The notes beneath the pieces were generated by a model. The model was not told the origin of the DNA and did not search any database. It worked only from the letters and a program-made list of their open reading frames with translations. This document shows, piece after piece, positions 10,880-21,352 of a stretch of DNA of 64,000 bases. How positions within the stretch are numbered: position 1 is the first letter of the stretch; each line of letters opens with the position of its first letter. Origin of the DNA: Hippopus hippopus (taxonomy: Eukaryota > Mollusca > Bivalvia > Cardiida > Cardiidae); NCBI GenBank assembly GCA_946811185.2, contig OX328109.1, positions 14,420,255 to 14,484,254 on the forward strand, written 5' to 3'. The position numbers were made by a program, and so were the translations under genes.

Positions 10880-11206
10880 AGTTGATTGATTGATTGATTG
10901 ATTGATTGAATGAATGAATGAATGAATGAATGATTGATTGATTGATTGATTGATTTGGAGTTTAACGCCGTTTTAACAGCTTAGGTCATATCAAGTCAAT
11001 TAGTGCACCTACGCATGTGTCTCCTAGCCTTCTCACACCAGTACTGACACAACTTTCTTTCCAAGTCACTGACTGCTTTCTCATATGTATCAGAGGTGAG
11101 AAGCGAAAATCACCGGAAAGAAAGTTTGCCTCAACCGGGTATCGAACTCACAATCACCATGTCACGATTCCGATTCGCTAACCACTGAGCTAACCGGGCG
11201 GGATTC
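10880..11206 (-). mobile_element. SINE family F, copy 1, with (AATC)n tail
   Basis: Minus-strand SINE: its tail is a long (GATT)n/(GAAT)n run at about 10881-10955 on the plus strand, and its tRNA-like head is at about 11140-11206 (complement of GGTAGCTCAGTGGTTAGCG; B box GGTTCGATACC). The body holds TGTGAGAAAGYAGTCAGTG and GTTAAAACGGCGTTAAACTCC. Confidence 0.85.
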
Positions 11207-11319
11207 AATATGAAGAGAAATAAGGAAAAGTTAAACCACCAGAAACTGCCTCTTCTTCCTAAATTGTTTTGAATATTCTTGAAAAGTGAAATTTTCAATT
11301 AATAGTCTATCTATTTCTC

Positions 11320-11530
11320 AAAATCCGAACCCGTCCGTATTCACCAGCCATTCTTTGTATCATTCGTAGTCATATTTCAGATTTAGAAAGTAAAACAACT
11401 TCTGATTGGCTAAACCTAATGGGTTAGCCAATCAGAAGTTGTGTTATTTCGGAATTTTGGAAATTCTTGAGAAAAAGACAAAGAAAGTTCTCAACAACGG
11501 CTGGTAAATATGAAATCAGATTTTAATCCA
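11320..11530. mobile_element. Family H palindromic element, copy 1
   Basis: Defines family H: about 200 bp, with outer arms like CCGTATTCACCAACCATTCT and a central palindrome ACTTCTGATTGGCTAAACC / complement. Arms pair across the whole element. Non-coding. Confidence 0.75.
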
Positions 11531-12200
11531 TTTCAGCGTTAGAAAAATTGCAGCTGCTGCTAAAATTGATGTGTCTGAAAATACATGAAGACAAACAGTA
11601 TAGGTTATATGGTTATTAAAATACATGTACTAAATGATACCAGAAAAGGATTATCCCCTATCGTGGTCATTTGCTATGGTGTGAATAAGCGCTCGAAAGG
11701 AGGCCTGCAAGAGCCCCGCAGAATAAACATGTCTCTAAATCGCAGATTACTATTTATTCATTCCAGTTTATCAATGCCGAAAGGCGAGTATTAATAATCA
11801 AAGCGCTAACGCACTGAAGGCAGCGGATTTCTTTTCTGGCTCCGAATACATGCTACTAGTTGGTGTGTTCTATGATTTTTTTCCTAGTAAACTAATATAA
11901 ATCAAAACGGAAATTTCTCCAGAGAACTCTTACCCTTGAGATTAGGGTATTTGTTCACCAGGGTCCGAGTTCTCCAGCAACGAGGTATGTTATTGTATAA
12001 ATGTGCCAGATGGTGGAGAAGTGTTAAACCCGACACGGTTTTTGTTTTATTTAAGCTTGGAAAAATCTTTTGTTACCTTAAATTAAATAGACAACTGAAA
12101 CATGGTGTTTTAATTTTTGTCAGAGAACATACAGTATCAAGTTGAACTGCTTTGTTTGAATATCATTGGCAGAACTATTTTGTTAGTGTACGAAACTGGT
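11531..12200. other. Single-copy stretch upstream of a putative first exon
   Basis: No repeat family recognised. Two plus-strand frames of 69 codons (11585-11794 and 11936-12145) have no domain-like content and no splice context. The region may hold the promoter of the gene beginning at 12397, but I see no clear TATA box. Confidence 0.35.
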
Positions 12201-12396
12201 TTTGTATACAGGCGTATCCAGGCAAAACCTGCCGGAAGCAAAAATCTGACCTAGATTTATAGCACCTTCGATTTGCACTTTGGCAGATCTCCTACTTTTG
12301 GAAGTGGGTACTTTTTCCATTCGATTTGAACCATTTCCGTTTTCGGCAGGTCTGCCGCGTATTCCACTCGATATTTGGAAGACGGCGGAAGACAAG

Positions 12397-12425
12397 ATGG
12401 CGGCAAGAAGTGAAAGTAGAAAAGC
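12397..12425 (+). CDS. Putative first coding exon, unidentified host gene
   Basis: An ATG in a strong vertebrate/invertebrate-style context (CAAGATGGCGGC) opens a 29-base coding piece (MAARSESRK plus two bases) that ends at a consensus donor GCGTAAGT. The next good acceptor in the right phase is at 13208, giving an open junction. The sequence before it (from about 12260) is single-copy and somewhat GC-richer, as expected of a 5' UTR. The protein family is not recognised. Confidence rests on start context, donor consensus and the phase match with the next exon. Confidence 0.5.
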
Positions 12426-12814
12426 GTAAGTTGAATTTACCTCACTTACTTGATTAATTTTCGGAAAGGAATTGATTTATGTTGTGTACATGCATAACAA
12501 ACAATAACACATCAGAATACAAAAAAAATACTTATCTAATTGCACTGGTTCAAAGAAACCCAAATGTGATTGATACGGAAGGGTAACCGGACGTTTGAAT
12601 TTACGGATGGATGTAAAGTTCCAACTGCAGTAGTGTACAAATACAGACATTTGGTACACGTTTGATATTGGTGAGGACTTATATAAAAATGGTTGATATA
12701 AAGCATTGATATTTTCAATACTGAGTGAGTCAATTTTGAGCATTGTTGTTTTTGTGGCTAGCTTACAGATTTTCATAAAATTCTAATGTAATTAAGAATT
12801 ATCTTTCATTGGGA

Positions 12815-13047
12815 TTTAACCCATTACTACACAATCCCTACTTTTGACGCCCCTAAGAAAGAAGCCTTTAGAAAACATTGTGGGAAAAGGAGAAAATGCT
12901 GGTAACCAGCATTTTCTCCTTTTCCCATAATGTTTTCTACTCTTCAGAGAACAAATTTTGAATTTTCATTCACTATTATTTTGTCGTCAGCAAATGCTTT
13001 CAGTTTGGATCAGTCTAAAATTTCGTCGTTTGGTAATGAGTTAAAAC
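12815..13047 (+). mobile_element. Family A MITE, copy 12, in putative intron
   Basis: Complete, TTAA-edged copy with a perfect-looking hairpin (about 12871-12933). It sits between the two putative exons at 12397 and 13209. Confidence 0.85.
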
Positions 13048-13208
13048 ATGTATGCATTTGATTGTCAAGGCGACATGAAACAGTTCGTACCTTAAGAAAT
13101 TGGCCTGCTTGTTTGAGGAGCTTCATGCCCATTTAGAATTGCATACACACATGACTATTGCACTTACAAAGGTATAATGAAAGTTAATTACTCTTCTTTA
13201 TTTTTTAG

Positions 13209-13291
13209 ATTCGATTTGCAAGTAGAAGTAGACAATGTTGTCAGAATGGTAACTGTCAACCAGCCTTCATTAGACAGAATAAATAACAGTG
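13209..13291 (+). CDS. Putative second coding exon, unidentified host gene
   Basis: An 83-base exon preceded by a pyrimidine-rich acceptor (CTTCTTTATTTTTTAG at 13193-13208) and followed by donor GTATGT at 13292. Joined to the exon at 12397 the frame stays open: it contributes FDLQVEVDNVVRMVTVNQ then PSLDRINNS and ends in phase 1. I do not recognise the protein. No convincing third exon was found downstream; it may lie in a stretch I could not resolve or be interrupted by repeats. Confidence 0.5.
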
Positions 13292-13394
13292 GTATGTGTA
13301 TTTTTCAGCCTTTAATAAAATATTATAATTCTGCATATTGATTATGCCATAATCCTAAAGATTAGCTCATTGACCTCCATGCGCAGTTGCTAGT

Positions 13395-13578
13395 TTAACC
13401 CATTACCACACAATCCCTACTTTTGACGACCCTGAGAAAGAAGCCTTTAGAGAACATTGTGGAGAAAGGAGAAATGCTGGTATTAAACCAGCATTTTCTC
13501 CTTTTCCCACAATGTTATCTAAAGGCTTCTTCTCAGGGTCGTCAAAAGTAGGGATTATGTGGTAATTGATTAAATAAG
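13395..13578. mobile_element. Family A variant, full-length palindrome
   Basis: Unlike other copies, the two ends are complementary over the whole length: CCACACAATCCCTACTTTTGACGACCCTGAGAAAGAAGCC on the left is matched on the right by its complement, with about 88-base arms. The usual asymmetric right half (CTGCAAATGCTTTC...) is missing. It looks like a fold-back derived from two left halves. Confidence 0.85.
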
Positions 13579-13730
13579 TAGACAATTGTATTCCAACAAT
13601 TTTCGATATACTTTAAAAGTACCATTAAAAGTCACTAAATGAACCATAACCTATGTAGCAGGATCATCTATTCCTTTAATAGATTTAAACAGATGATAGG
13701 TTTGGAAGTGGCCTGAAGAGCACTTGCTCT

Positions 13731-13948
13731 TTAACCCTTTACTCCATAGATACTCATATCTACGTCCTGCTTGTAGGAGCCTTTGGAAAACACTGTGGCA
13801 AAAGGTGAAACTGCTCATGACGAGCAATTTCACCTTTTGCCACAATGTTTTCTATACTTTCAAAAGGTGTCATATACATATAAGAAACGGCTTCATTTAG
13901 AGTCAAGTAGAGATACCATAGGTATGCCTTATGGGGTAAAGGGTTAAG
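13731..13948 (+). mobile_element. Family A-related subfamily, hairpin MITE
   Basis: Same architecture as family A (TTAACCCTTTACTCC ... GGGTAAAGGGTTAA, central hairpin 13790-13853) but with different internal sequence: arms CACTGTGGCAAAAGGTGAAA and complement, centre CATGACGAG. It is a sister subfamily mobilised by the same end type. Confidence 0.8.
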
Positions 13949-13985
13949 CGAGAGGTCTGCGGTTCAAATCTCGGTCGGGCTACAA
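13949..13985 (+). repeat. tRNA-like 3' fragment (SINE debris)
   Basis: AGCGAGAGGTCTGCGGTTC followed by AAATCTCGGTCGGGCTAC resembles the 3' half of a tRNA-derived SINE head (B box GGTTCAAATC). Too short to be a tRNA gene. Confidence 0.4.
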
Positions 13986-14259
13986 AATTTTTGCCCCAGT
14001 TACACCTGTGCTAATGCCAGGAGTCTTATAAAAACAAAGAAAAAAGACGACATGTTTTGCAAGTGTGACTTTAAGGAAGATTCCAAGTGGTTATGACAGA
14101 TACATAGTAAAATAATAGGCCGATGATATTTATCCGACCGTTGTGTACGCACTGAAGAAAGTTCATACTGCGAGGACGACTGTTGTGTACTCAATGAAGG
14201 AAAACTTATTAGGTGCCCCACGGTCGTGCACTTTGAAAATAATATTGTATTATTCATTT

Positions 14260-14738
14260 ATTGTATAGGTTTACAGTCAAAACGTACCCAAACCAAAACG
14301 TACCCAAGTCAAAACGTACCCAAGTGGAGTCAAAATGTACCCAAGTGGAGTCAAAACGTACCCAAGTGAGGGGTTTGAATATACATAATACTATCTTCTT
14401 AACTGTCAAATGATGACTAGTTTGTCACACCTAATTAGTCCCTACAAAAACACAACACCGTAATTGAATGAACCTTGGGACTGAAAACATGCTTCTTATT
14501 AAAGAATTAAAAACATACATGAATAAAGTGAGTTTGGACATAAAACACCCTAAAAAGGTAAAAAAACATGATATTTTCAATTCATACCTTACATTGAAAT
14601 CGGTAAAATGAAAATTGTACTTTGGGTACGTTTTGACTTAAATTTTGGGTACGTTTTAACTTTATTTTTGGGTACGTTTTGACTTAGTTTTTGGGTACGT
14701 TTTGGTTTGGGTACGTTTTGACCGCATCCCATTGTATA
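14260..14738. mobile_element. hAT-like MITE with repeat-built termini
   Basis: Element body 14268-14730 (463 bp) flanked by an exact 8-bp duplication ATTGTATA (14260-14267 and 14731-14738). Five copies of AAAACGTACCCA lie at the left end (about 14279, 14294, 14310, 14331 with one change, 14353) and five in inverse orientation at the right end (about 14622-14720). The outer 33 bases are nearly identical inverted repeats. Eight-base duplications and arrays of subterminal motifs are known for hAT transposons; no transposase is encoded. The interior is unique AT-rich sequence. Confidence 0.85.
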
Positions 14739-14899
14739 TACAAGGTGGTTTAACTATGAAGTAAACTATTCCCAACATTATGCTTACAATAATGCTAATG
14801 GAGACAGCCTTGGTGACATACGACATGCTTCAGAAACAGCCGCATCCTCGAAATCCGCAAAAAGAAACTCGTATGTTATAACACATTGCATCAACATAC

Positions 14900-14912
14900 C
14901 CGTGTCCGCCAT
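14900..14912 (-). CDS. Candidate first coding exon (minus strand)
   Basis: On the minus strand AAACATGGCGGACACGG is followed directly by GTATGT, giving MADT plus one base and a good donor. Start context and donor resemble the exon at 12397, and the upstream sequence (14913-15100) is single-copy. No downstream exon was identified, so this is a weak call. Confidence 0.25.
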
Positions 14913-15219
14913 GTTTTTTGTTTACTTCCGTCTTCAGTCGAATTCGATTTACAACTCTCCAATTCCGGAAGAAGAAGAGAGCAATCGTCATTCGGTTTGA
15001 AATCGTCTCCCGTCTTCCAATTGTCGCAGTCTTCTCTTCTTAGAAGATGACAAATCGAAGGTGATAAAAGATAGTAGGCTTCGAAAACCAGTATATACAT
15101 GCACACGTGATGTGGGAACTATGACAGCAGGATAAACCCGATGCCAAAAAGCAAGTGCATTCAGTTACGCCGAAAATATCGTGTTGTCGTAATTAATCGA
15201 GAGCTTGCTTTCCACTGTC

Positions 15220-15390
15220 AAGTGTAGACTCTTGTTCTGAGAATGTAGATCAAGATCAGACTGCAAAGAATGTGTATCCCGATGTGCATCCAACAGCCAT
15301 GCCAATAGCGAATGGTAGCTCTTGTACGGAGAATGTAGATCAAGATCAAACTGCCTCAACTGTGCTGCCCGATGTGCATTTAACAACCAA
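15220..15390 (+). repeat. Direct repeat pair containing family B-like core
   Basis: Two ~70-base units (about 15223-15292 and 15318-15387), each with CTTGTNNNGAGAATGTAGATCAAGATCA and CCCGATGTGCATYYAACA. They resemble the left half of family B but lack its hairpin partner. Confidence 0.65.
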
Positions 15391-15419
15391 ATTATCGAAG
15401 TTTTACTTCCTAAATAGTT

Positions 15420-15650
15420 TTTGACTCATTACCTGAAGACAAAATTTTAGACTTATCCAATTTGAAGGCACTTTCAGACTGAAATTGAATGTGGTTGAAA
15501 GGGAGAAAGTTGTTTGTTTAAAATGTAGAAAACCTTGTGGAAAAAGGAGAAAATGCTGGTTACCAGCATTTTCTCCTTTTCACGCAATGTTTTCAAAAGA
15601 CTTCTTTCTCAGGGTCGTTATGACACGCGACTCACTTATAAAGAGTTAAA
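15420..15650 (-). mobile_element. Family A hairpin MITE, copy 15
   Basis: Reverse copy; hairpin near 15531-15592 with a few mismatches. Confidence 0.75.
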
Positions 15651-15815
15651 GCAGACATGTACAGACTATATGTTTAGGGTCACATACTGCAATTTATTTA
15701 GAGAAACAAAAAGGAAACATTTCAAAGAAAGGAAATTATTGTGCGGCAAAAAGGAAACACATATTGTAACAAACAACACCTCCTTCTACTACACTGCCTT
15801 TCTAAGCTGTCTGCC

Positions 15816-16235
15816 GAGCCCATGTAGCGCAGTCGGTAGCCTACAGAACTTGAGAACAGGTTGTCGCTGCTTCGATCCCCGGCTCGGCCAATTTCTTTTC
15901 GAGGGATGATAGACATTGCGACAGGATTTATTCTTCTCTCGCCGCTGACCATTGTTTCGACGATGGTTATGTGGAAATGCTTGGATCCCAGGCTCGGCCA
16001 ATTTCTTTTCGAGGACTGATGATACTCAATGCGACAGGATTCATTTATCTCTCCCTGCTGGTCATTATTTCGACGATGGTTATGTGGGAATGCAGCCCGT
16101 GGCTTGGAAAAAATATTGTGTGGAGCACTGACAAAAGAAACTCCAGGAAAGCATGGAAAGGTGCACTGGCCGCCGCGATATAACTGAAATAATGTTGAAA
16201 ACGGCATCAAACACCAATCAGTCAATCAATCTTTC
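15816..16235 (+). mobile_element. SINE family E, partially duplicated copy
   Basis: Defines family E: tRNA-like head (A box TAGCGCAGTCGGTAGCCTA; B box-like TGCTTCGATCCC), then GCTCGGCCAATTTCTTT, GAGGNNTGATGATA, CGACAGGATTCATT, TTTCGACGATGGTTATGTGG, a CCGCGATATAACTGAAATAA block and an (AATC)n tail. Here the segment AATTTCTTTTCGAGG...TTATGTGG is present twice (15890-15973 and 16000-16087), so the body is tandemly duplicated. Confidence 0.8.
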
Positions 16236-16304
16236 CGAGGACTGATAAGAGTCATTACGAAAGAACTCGTTCCTCTCACACCACAGAGCGTTGTTTCAAA
16301 TTTA

Positions 16305-16900
16305 AAGCACACGTATTTAAGTAACAATAAAGGCCAAATGTAAACAAAGCGGATATTTAAACGCATTTGAATTTATATCATACCATTTAAAAGTATGGAA
16401 ACTATTGTGAAAATGACAATCTAACATTGTGGGATCAGTCCAAATGTTAGTCGCTGACGGAGAAAATTAATTTCAAAATTAGGTTAAAACCTGCCAGGTA
16501 ACAGTGTTTTTTGTTTACTTTTTGCCTGATTAGATTTTTTTTTCTGCCAGCGACTAACATATGGCCCGACCACACGATAACAGACTGTCGTCTCTACGAT
16601 ATTTTTCATACTTTTAAATGGTATGATCTAAATTTTAAATGTATTATGACACCTGTTTGATATTTTGGCCTGTACTGGGCCTTTAAGCAATGTAAAAAGG
16701 GACGTTGACAAAACAAATAGAATACTTTTTCTGCCAGCGACTAACATATGGCCCGACCACACGATAACAGACTGTCGTCTCCACGATATTTTTCATACTT
16801 TTAAATGGTATCATCTAAATTTTAAATGTATTATGACACCTGCTTTGATATTTTGGCTTTTACTGGGCCTTTAAGTAATGTAAAGTGGGACGTTGACAAA
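16305..16900 (+). mobile_element. Family G element, copy 2, with duplicated right half
   Basis: Full-length copy from about 16305 to 16690 followed by a second right half (16733-16880). CTGCCAGCGACTAACATATG and the following 120 bases occur twice with one or two changes. The duplication junction is near 16690-16732. Confidence 0.8.
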
Positions 16901-16939
16901 ACAACTAGAATATTACGATAGACCTCAAACTTACGTTTA

Positions 16940-17345
16940 ATCCTTAGGGTGCTAAGTGGACTTTTGCGGACAATGTAGATCAAGATCAGACTGCACAGAA
17001 GGTGCAGTCTAATCTCAGATCTACACTGTCCGATAAGGAGATATTTTTTCCCAGGATTAAATAACTTTGAAATAGCAATATTTGAGTTTTAACAATCGGT
17101 TGGAAAGTTTCATTGAACTTTTTTAGCAGGCCAAGGTTTAACCCTTAGGCTGCTAAGCGCGACTCAAGGACCTTTCGCGGACAGTGTAGATCAAGATCAG
17201 ACTGCACAGGACGTGCAGTCTGATCTTAGATCTTAGATCTACACTGTCCGATGAGGAGATATCTTTCCCCCCAAATACTTTTGAATTGCAAAATATTGGT
17301 TTTTACTATCGGCTTGAAAGTTTCGTTTCACAGATTTAAAAGCTT
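16940..17345 (+). mobile_element. Two family B MITEs in tandem (copies 2 and 3)
   Basis: Copy at 16940-17143 and copy at 17141-17345, same orientation, meeting at a shared TTAACCCTTAGG. In the second the hairpin spacer carries a duplicated CTTAGAT. Two insertions into one TTAA, or tandem duplication. Confidence 0.8.
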
Positions 17346-17964
17346 AACGAATTAATGAGTGGTAATGAGTGGTACCGGCATGTCATCTTATATAAATTCC
17401 AACATTCTACTATCAGGTTAATAACAATGGATTTAAAAGATTCCAAGATATTCTCACGGGCTTCTTTTTCAAGATAACTCCTGTGACGTTACAAGCCTAT
17501 GCTGACGTTCTCTCCGGGGCAGAGCAGTTAACACAATGACCTGACTTGAAACAATCGCACAAGATCATATCGCTTAATGATGAAGTTATCATCAAGCCAT
17601 CTTAATGACGGCGGTCACTGGCTTTGACACATAACATCATCGGCCTTCAACTTGCCTAGGGCGACATGACGTAGGTTTCAAACAGTGAAGGTATGTAACA
17701 TAATGCATGTTTAGGTATGTGGTCGAGACCTTGGCCTTTCATATACGAGGGTTAAAGTACATGTATTACGTTATGTTTTGTTGACAAGGGAAATTTTATT
17801 TCATAAATCTGACAGTGAATTAAATTCGACATAAGAGGTATTCCAAAACATTTATGTCTGCATAAACATAATATTGGCACCTTTTACAAAAACAAAATTT
17901 CACGATTTTAAAACAACTCTGCTACTGTCAAGGTGTAAAAATATACGTATATATTCGTACATCA
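17346..17964. other. Single-copy stretch, nothing assigned
   Basis: Includes slightly GC-richer sequence (17480-17700) but no open frame with splice sites that I would defend. Confidence 0.4.
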
Positions 17965-18128
17965 AAGTAAAACACACTGGTAACCAGCATTTCCTCCTTT
18001 TCCCACAATGTTTTCAACCTTTTCAGAAGCTAATGCCATCATATGAGTCAAATTCAGTGTATCTTTATCTGCAACAGCTTTCAATTTGGACCAGTCTAAA
18101 ATTTTCTTGTTCAGTAAAGAGTTAAGTT
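17965..18128 (+). mobile_element. Family A MITE, right half only
   Basis: Begins at the hairpin centre (GGTAACCAGCATTTCC) and runs to GTAAAGAGTTAA. The left half is absent. Confidence 0.75.
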
Positions 18129-18194
18129 AACAAGGATTCACTCTAAGTTGAAATTTCCGTTTTGTAAGGAAAAAAAAATACTTTCGCTGAAATG

Positions 18195-18625
18195 ATATCC
18201 CTCGCAGAAAAAGACCTTTTTTGACAAAAAACATATTTATAAGAGATATTGTGTTTTGCATGTACACGTAGCCTTTTTGTTATTGGTCAACAATGAAATT
18301 ACACATTAAGCTCCCTTTTTCCATGACATGGCATTTCATTAAATAAAAGAAATAATGATTATCTGAGGCTACTGATAAACAATAAAACTTTGTCCATTGG
18401 TTAAAGAGATATTGGTCCATAATGGAAATATACATCAAGCCCCCTTTTTCCAAGACACGGCATTAGATAAAAACAAAAACAAAATAAAAAAAAATATTGG
18501 CGGACTAAAATAAGGAACACGTGCATGAAGTTTCATCAATTTTCGTCAAGGATTTTAGAAGATATCTGTCCGGACGGACGAACGGACGGACAGACGGACG
18601 ACGCAAAAACTATAAAAACAAGAGG
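18195..18625 (+). repeat. Unclassified molluscan-type dispersed repeat
   Basis: Contains two related blocks (ACACATTAAGCTCCCTTTTTCC and TACATCAAGCCCCCTTTTTCC about 130 bases apart) and ends with a GGAC-rich run (18565-18600) followed by CTATAAAAACAAGAGGCC. I believe such ends occur in common bivalve repeats, but I cannot name it. Confidence 0.45.
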
Positions 18626-18717
18626 CCTGGTAAGGGATTTGTCAGACTGCAGATGAAATTGACTGGGATCAAACGAAACATGTTTAGAATTATGTAAACT
18701 TTTGATTGAAAGGGTCC

Positions 18718-18932
18718 TTTGACCCTTAGGCTGCTAAGCGCGACTCGCTGACCTTTTGCGGACAGTGTAGGTCAAGATCAGACTGCACAGAACGTGCAGT
18801 CTGATCTTAGATCTACACTGTCCGATAAGGAGATATTTTACCTCCAAAAAATTCCCTTCAAACAGCTATATTTGAGTTTTTACTTTCGGCTCGAAAACTT
18901 CATTTTTTTTATTTAGCAAGACAAAGGTTAAC
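18718..18932 (+). mobile_element. Family B hairpin MITE, copy 4
   Basis: Complete forward copy, hairpin at about 18772-18812, ending in AAAGGTTAACCC. Confidence 0.85.
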
Positions 18933-19055
18933 CCTAAAGAAGCAAATGATCGTGCATAGTTTAGTTGTTTGATATTTAAATCTACTTAATACAAAACCTT
19001 GGCCGCCCGGCCTGATATTGAAAGTGCAAAATACAGGCTCCATGCTTATCGTGTA

Positions 19056-19272
19056 ACCCTCAACCTGCTGGAAAAGTGAAATGAAACCTTTAAGCCGAAA
19101 AAAAAAAACTTATGTTTTACTATTTAAAAGTTTTTTTGGGGGGGGGAAAAAATATCTCCTTATCGGACAGTGTAGATTCAAGATCAGACTGCACGTTCTG
19201 TGCAGTCTGATCTTGACCTACACTGTCCGCAAATGATCCTGAAGTCGCGCTTAGCAGCTTCAGGGTGAAAAA
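19056..19272 (-). mobile_element. Family B hairpin MITE, copy 5
   Basis: Complete reverse copy with an (A)n and (G)n expansion near 19100-19150. Confidence 0.85.
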
Positions 19273-19494
19273 ATGACATCAGTTTTATGGGTAACTGAGC
19301 TATGTTAATATGCTTGTGTAATGTAATATGTTTTCTTATGGCTTATCTAAATCTTGTAAAATAGTGTTTCGTTTCACACAAAGATTTTTAAAGCTGTTGA
19401 AAATATGTCCCCCTTTTTTTTTAGTAAATTTAGAAATAAATAGGGACAGTTTTTGTAACCGTTTTTGAGTCTGTCAGGCTAAAATAAATATAGT

Positions 19495-20745
19495 AAACAG
19501 TAGTAGAGCGCCTGAAAAAGCTGTAACTTTAGCAGGGTAGTGCTAACAAAATTGATAAGAAAAATAGAAGGGCAATAACTTACAAAACTGTAACAATAGC
19601 AAAATGGTGCATGAGAAAACTGTAAGAACAGTATGGTAGTGCGTGACAAAAATTGATAAAAGCAAGGTATTCCTGACAATACCGTAACAATAGCAAAACG
19701 TGCTGACTAATCTGAAACAATAGCAGGGTAGTGCTGATAAAACTGTAACAATAGCAGGGTAGTGCCTCATAAACATTAATAATAGCTGGGTACTGTCTGA
19801 CAAAACTGTCACAAAAGCAGAGTAGTGCGGACAGAACTGTTACAAAAGGAGGGTATTGCTGTCAAAACTGTTACAAAAGAAGGGTAGTGCTGTCAAAATT
19901 GTTACAAAAGGCAGGTAGTGGCTGACAAAACTGTTACAAAATGGGGTAGTGCTGACAAAACTGTTACAAAATGAGGGTAATGCTGTCAAAACTATTACAA
20001 AAGCAGGGTAATGCTGACAAAACTGTTACAAAAGCAGGGTAATGCTGACAAAACTGTCACAAAAGCAGGGTAATGCTGACAAAACTGTTACAAAAGCAGG
20101 GTAGTGCTGATAAAACCGTAACAATATGAGCGTAGTGCTGACAAAGCTGTAACAATATCAGGGTAATGCTGACAAAACTGTCACAAAAGCAGGGTAATGC
20201 TGACAAAACTGTTACAAAATGAGGGTAATGCTGTCAAAACTGTCACAAAAGCAGGGTAATGCTGACAAAACTGTCACAAAAGCAGGGTAATGCTGACAAA
20301 ACTGTCACAAAAGCAGGGTAGTGCTGACAAAACTGTCACAAAAGCAGAGTAATGCTGACAAAACTGTCACAAAAGCAGGGTAGTGCTGACAAAACTGTTA
20401 CAAAAGCAGGGTAGTGCTGACAAAACTGTTACAAAAGCAGGGTAATGCTGACAAAACTGTCACAAAAGCAGGGTAATGCTGATAAAACCGTAACAATATG
20501 AGCGTAGTGCTGACAAAACTGTAACAATATCAGGGTAGTGCTGACAAATTATAACAATAGCAGGGAAGTGCTGACAAAACTGTAACAACATCAGGGCAGT
20601 ATCCCGTAACATAGCCCTAAAGTGCCTTGTCAAACTGTAACAAGAGCAGGCAGTTCGTGATCCAACCGTATTGATAGCAGGACAGTTCCTGTCCAATCCG
20701 TAACAATTACGTCCAATCCGTAACAATTACGAGGTAGTGCCCTCA
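19495..20745. repeat. 31-bp minisatellite, about 40 units
   Basis: Tandem repeat with a period of 31 bases. The typical unit contains CAAAACTGTCACAAAAGCAG then GGTAATGCTGA. Units in the middle (about 19980-20480) are nearly identical; edges are diverged. Variants alternate TCACAAAAGC with TTACAAAAGC and GGTAATG with GGTAGTG, with larger higher-order duplications. Reverse-strand open frames inside it are an effect of the repeat. Not a CRISPR: there are no unique spacers and the genome is eukaryotic. Confidence 0.95.
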
Positions 20746-21136
20746 CAATAAGGTGAAAAAAAAAATGATTTCACTGTTAATAATGGCTTTTGCTAGTTAC
20801 AAGTAGTTGGTCCTGTTTTCACAATGTTTCATACCATTGATAAGGTAAATCTCTTTCTCTGAAAGTGAAGGCGCTTTCGTTCTTGGTGAATATTAAAACA
20901 TCCTGAATGATAAGTGGTTTAACCTTTTACCTTCGTGTTTCTTGTAGTTTAATCTTCATTCTTGGAAGTTAATTTGAGACGTTTTCGATAACGGTTTATT
21001 TTTTCATAGAAATTAGGGAGAAGCACGCACACCAGTCTTTATAAAGCCGTGATTGGTTACCTTTAGTTTGAAAAAAAACTTGAACCCTTTTCGTACCGCA
21101 TTTTAAAATGCTGACGATTACACAAATAGATTCCGT
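20746..21136. other. Non-coding stretch, nothing assigned
   Basis: AT-rich sequence between the minisatellite and a chimeric MITE; no gene or repeat identified. Confidence 0.45.
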
Positions 21137-21352
21137 TTACCCTAAAGCTGCCGAGCGCGATTCAAGAACCTTTTGCGGACGGTGTTGATCAAGATCAGAC
21201 TGCACAGAACGTGTAATCCGTAATCGATCGGCCGAAAGACGCTGGTTCCCCGCATAGATTTCGGATTACCCGAGTCTTAGCCGAATCCGTACGTTTTTCG
21301 GCGATGAAAGGCGATGTTACGCGCATCCCATTAGGGTGCCCTACCCTTAAGT
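21137..21352 (+). mobile_element. Chimeric MITE: left half family B, right half family C
   Basis: From about 21137 the sequence follows family B (GAACCTTTTGCGGACGGTGT, GATCAAGATCAGACTGCAC, AGAACGTG). At about 21211 it switches to the family C right half (TAATCCGTAATCGATCGGCC to CATTAGGGTGCCC). The switch lies at the hairpin centre of both families. Confidence 0.8.

Noticed and set aside
15722..16225. 167-codon minus-strand frame
   Set aside because: It lies in a duplicated SINE family E copy; the same peptide pieces recur in the SINEs at 55834 and 56637.
19495..20745. CRISPR-like repeat array
   Set aside because: Units are contiguous with no unique spacers, and the DNA is clearly eukaryotic.
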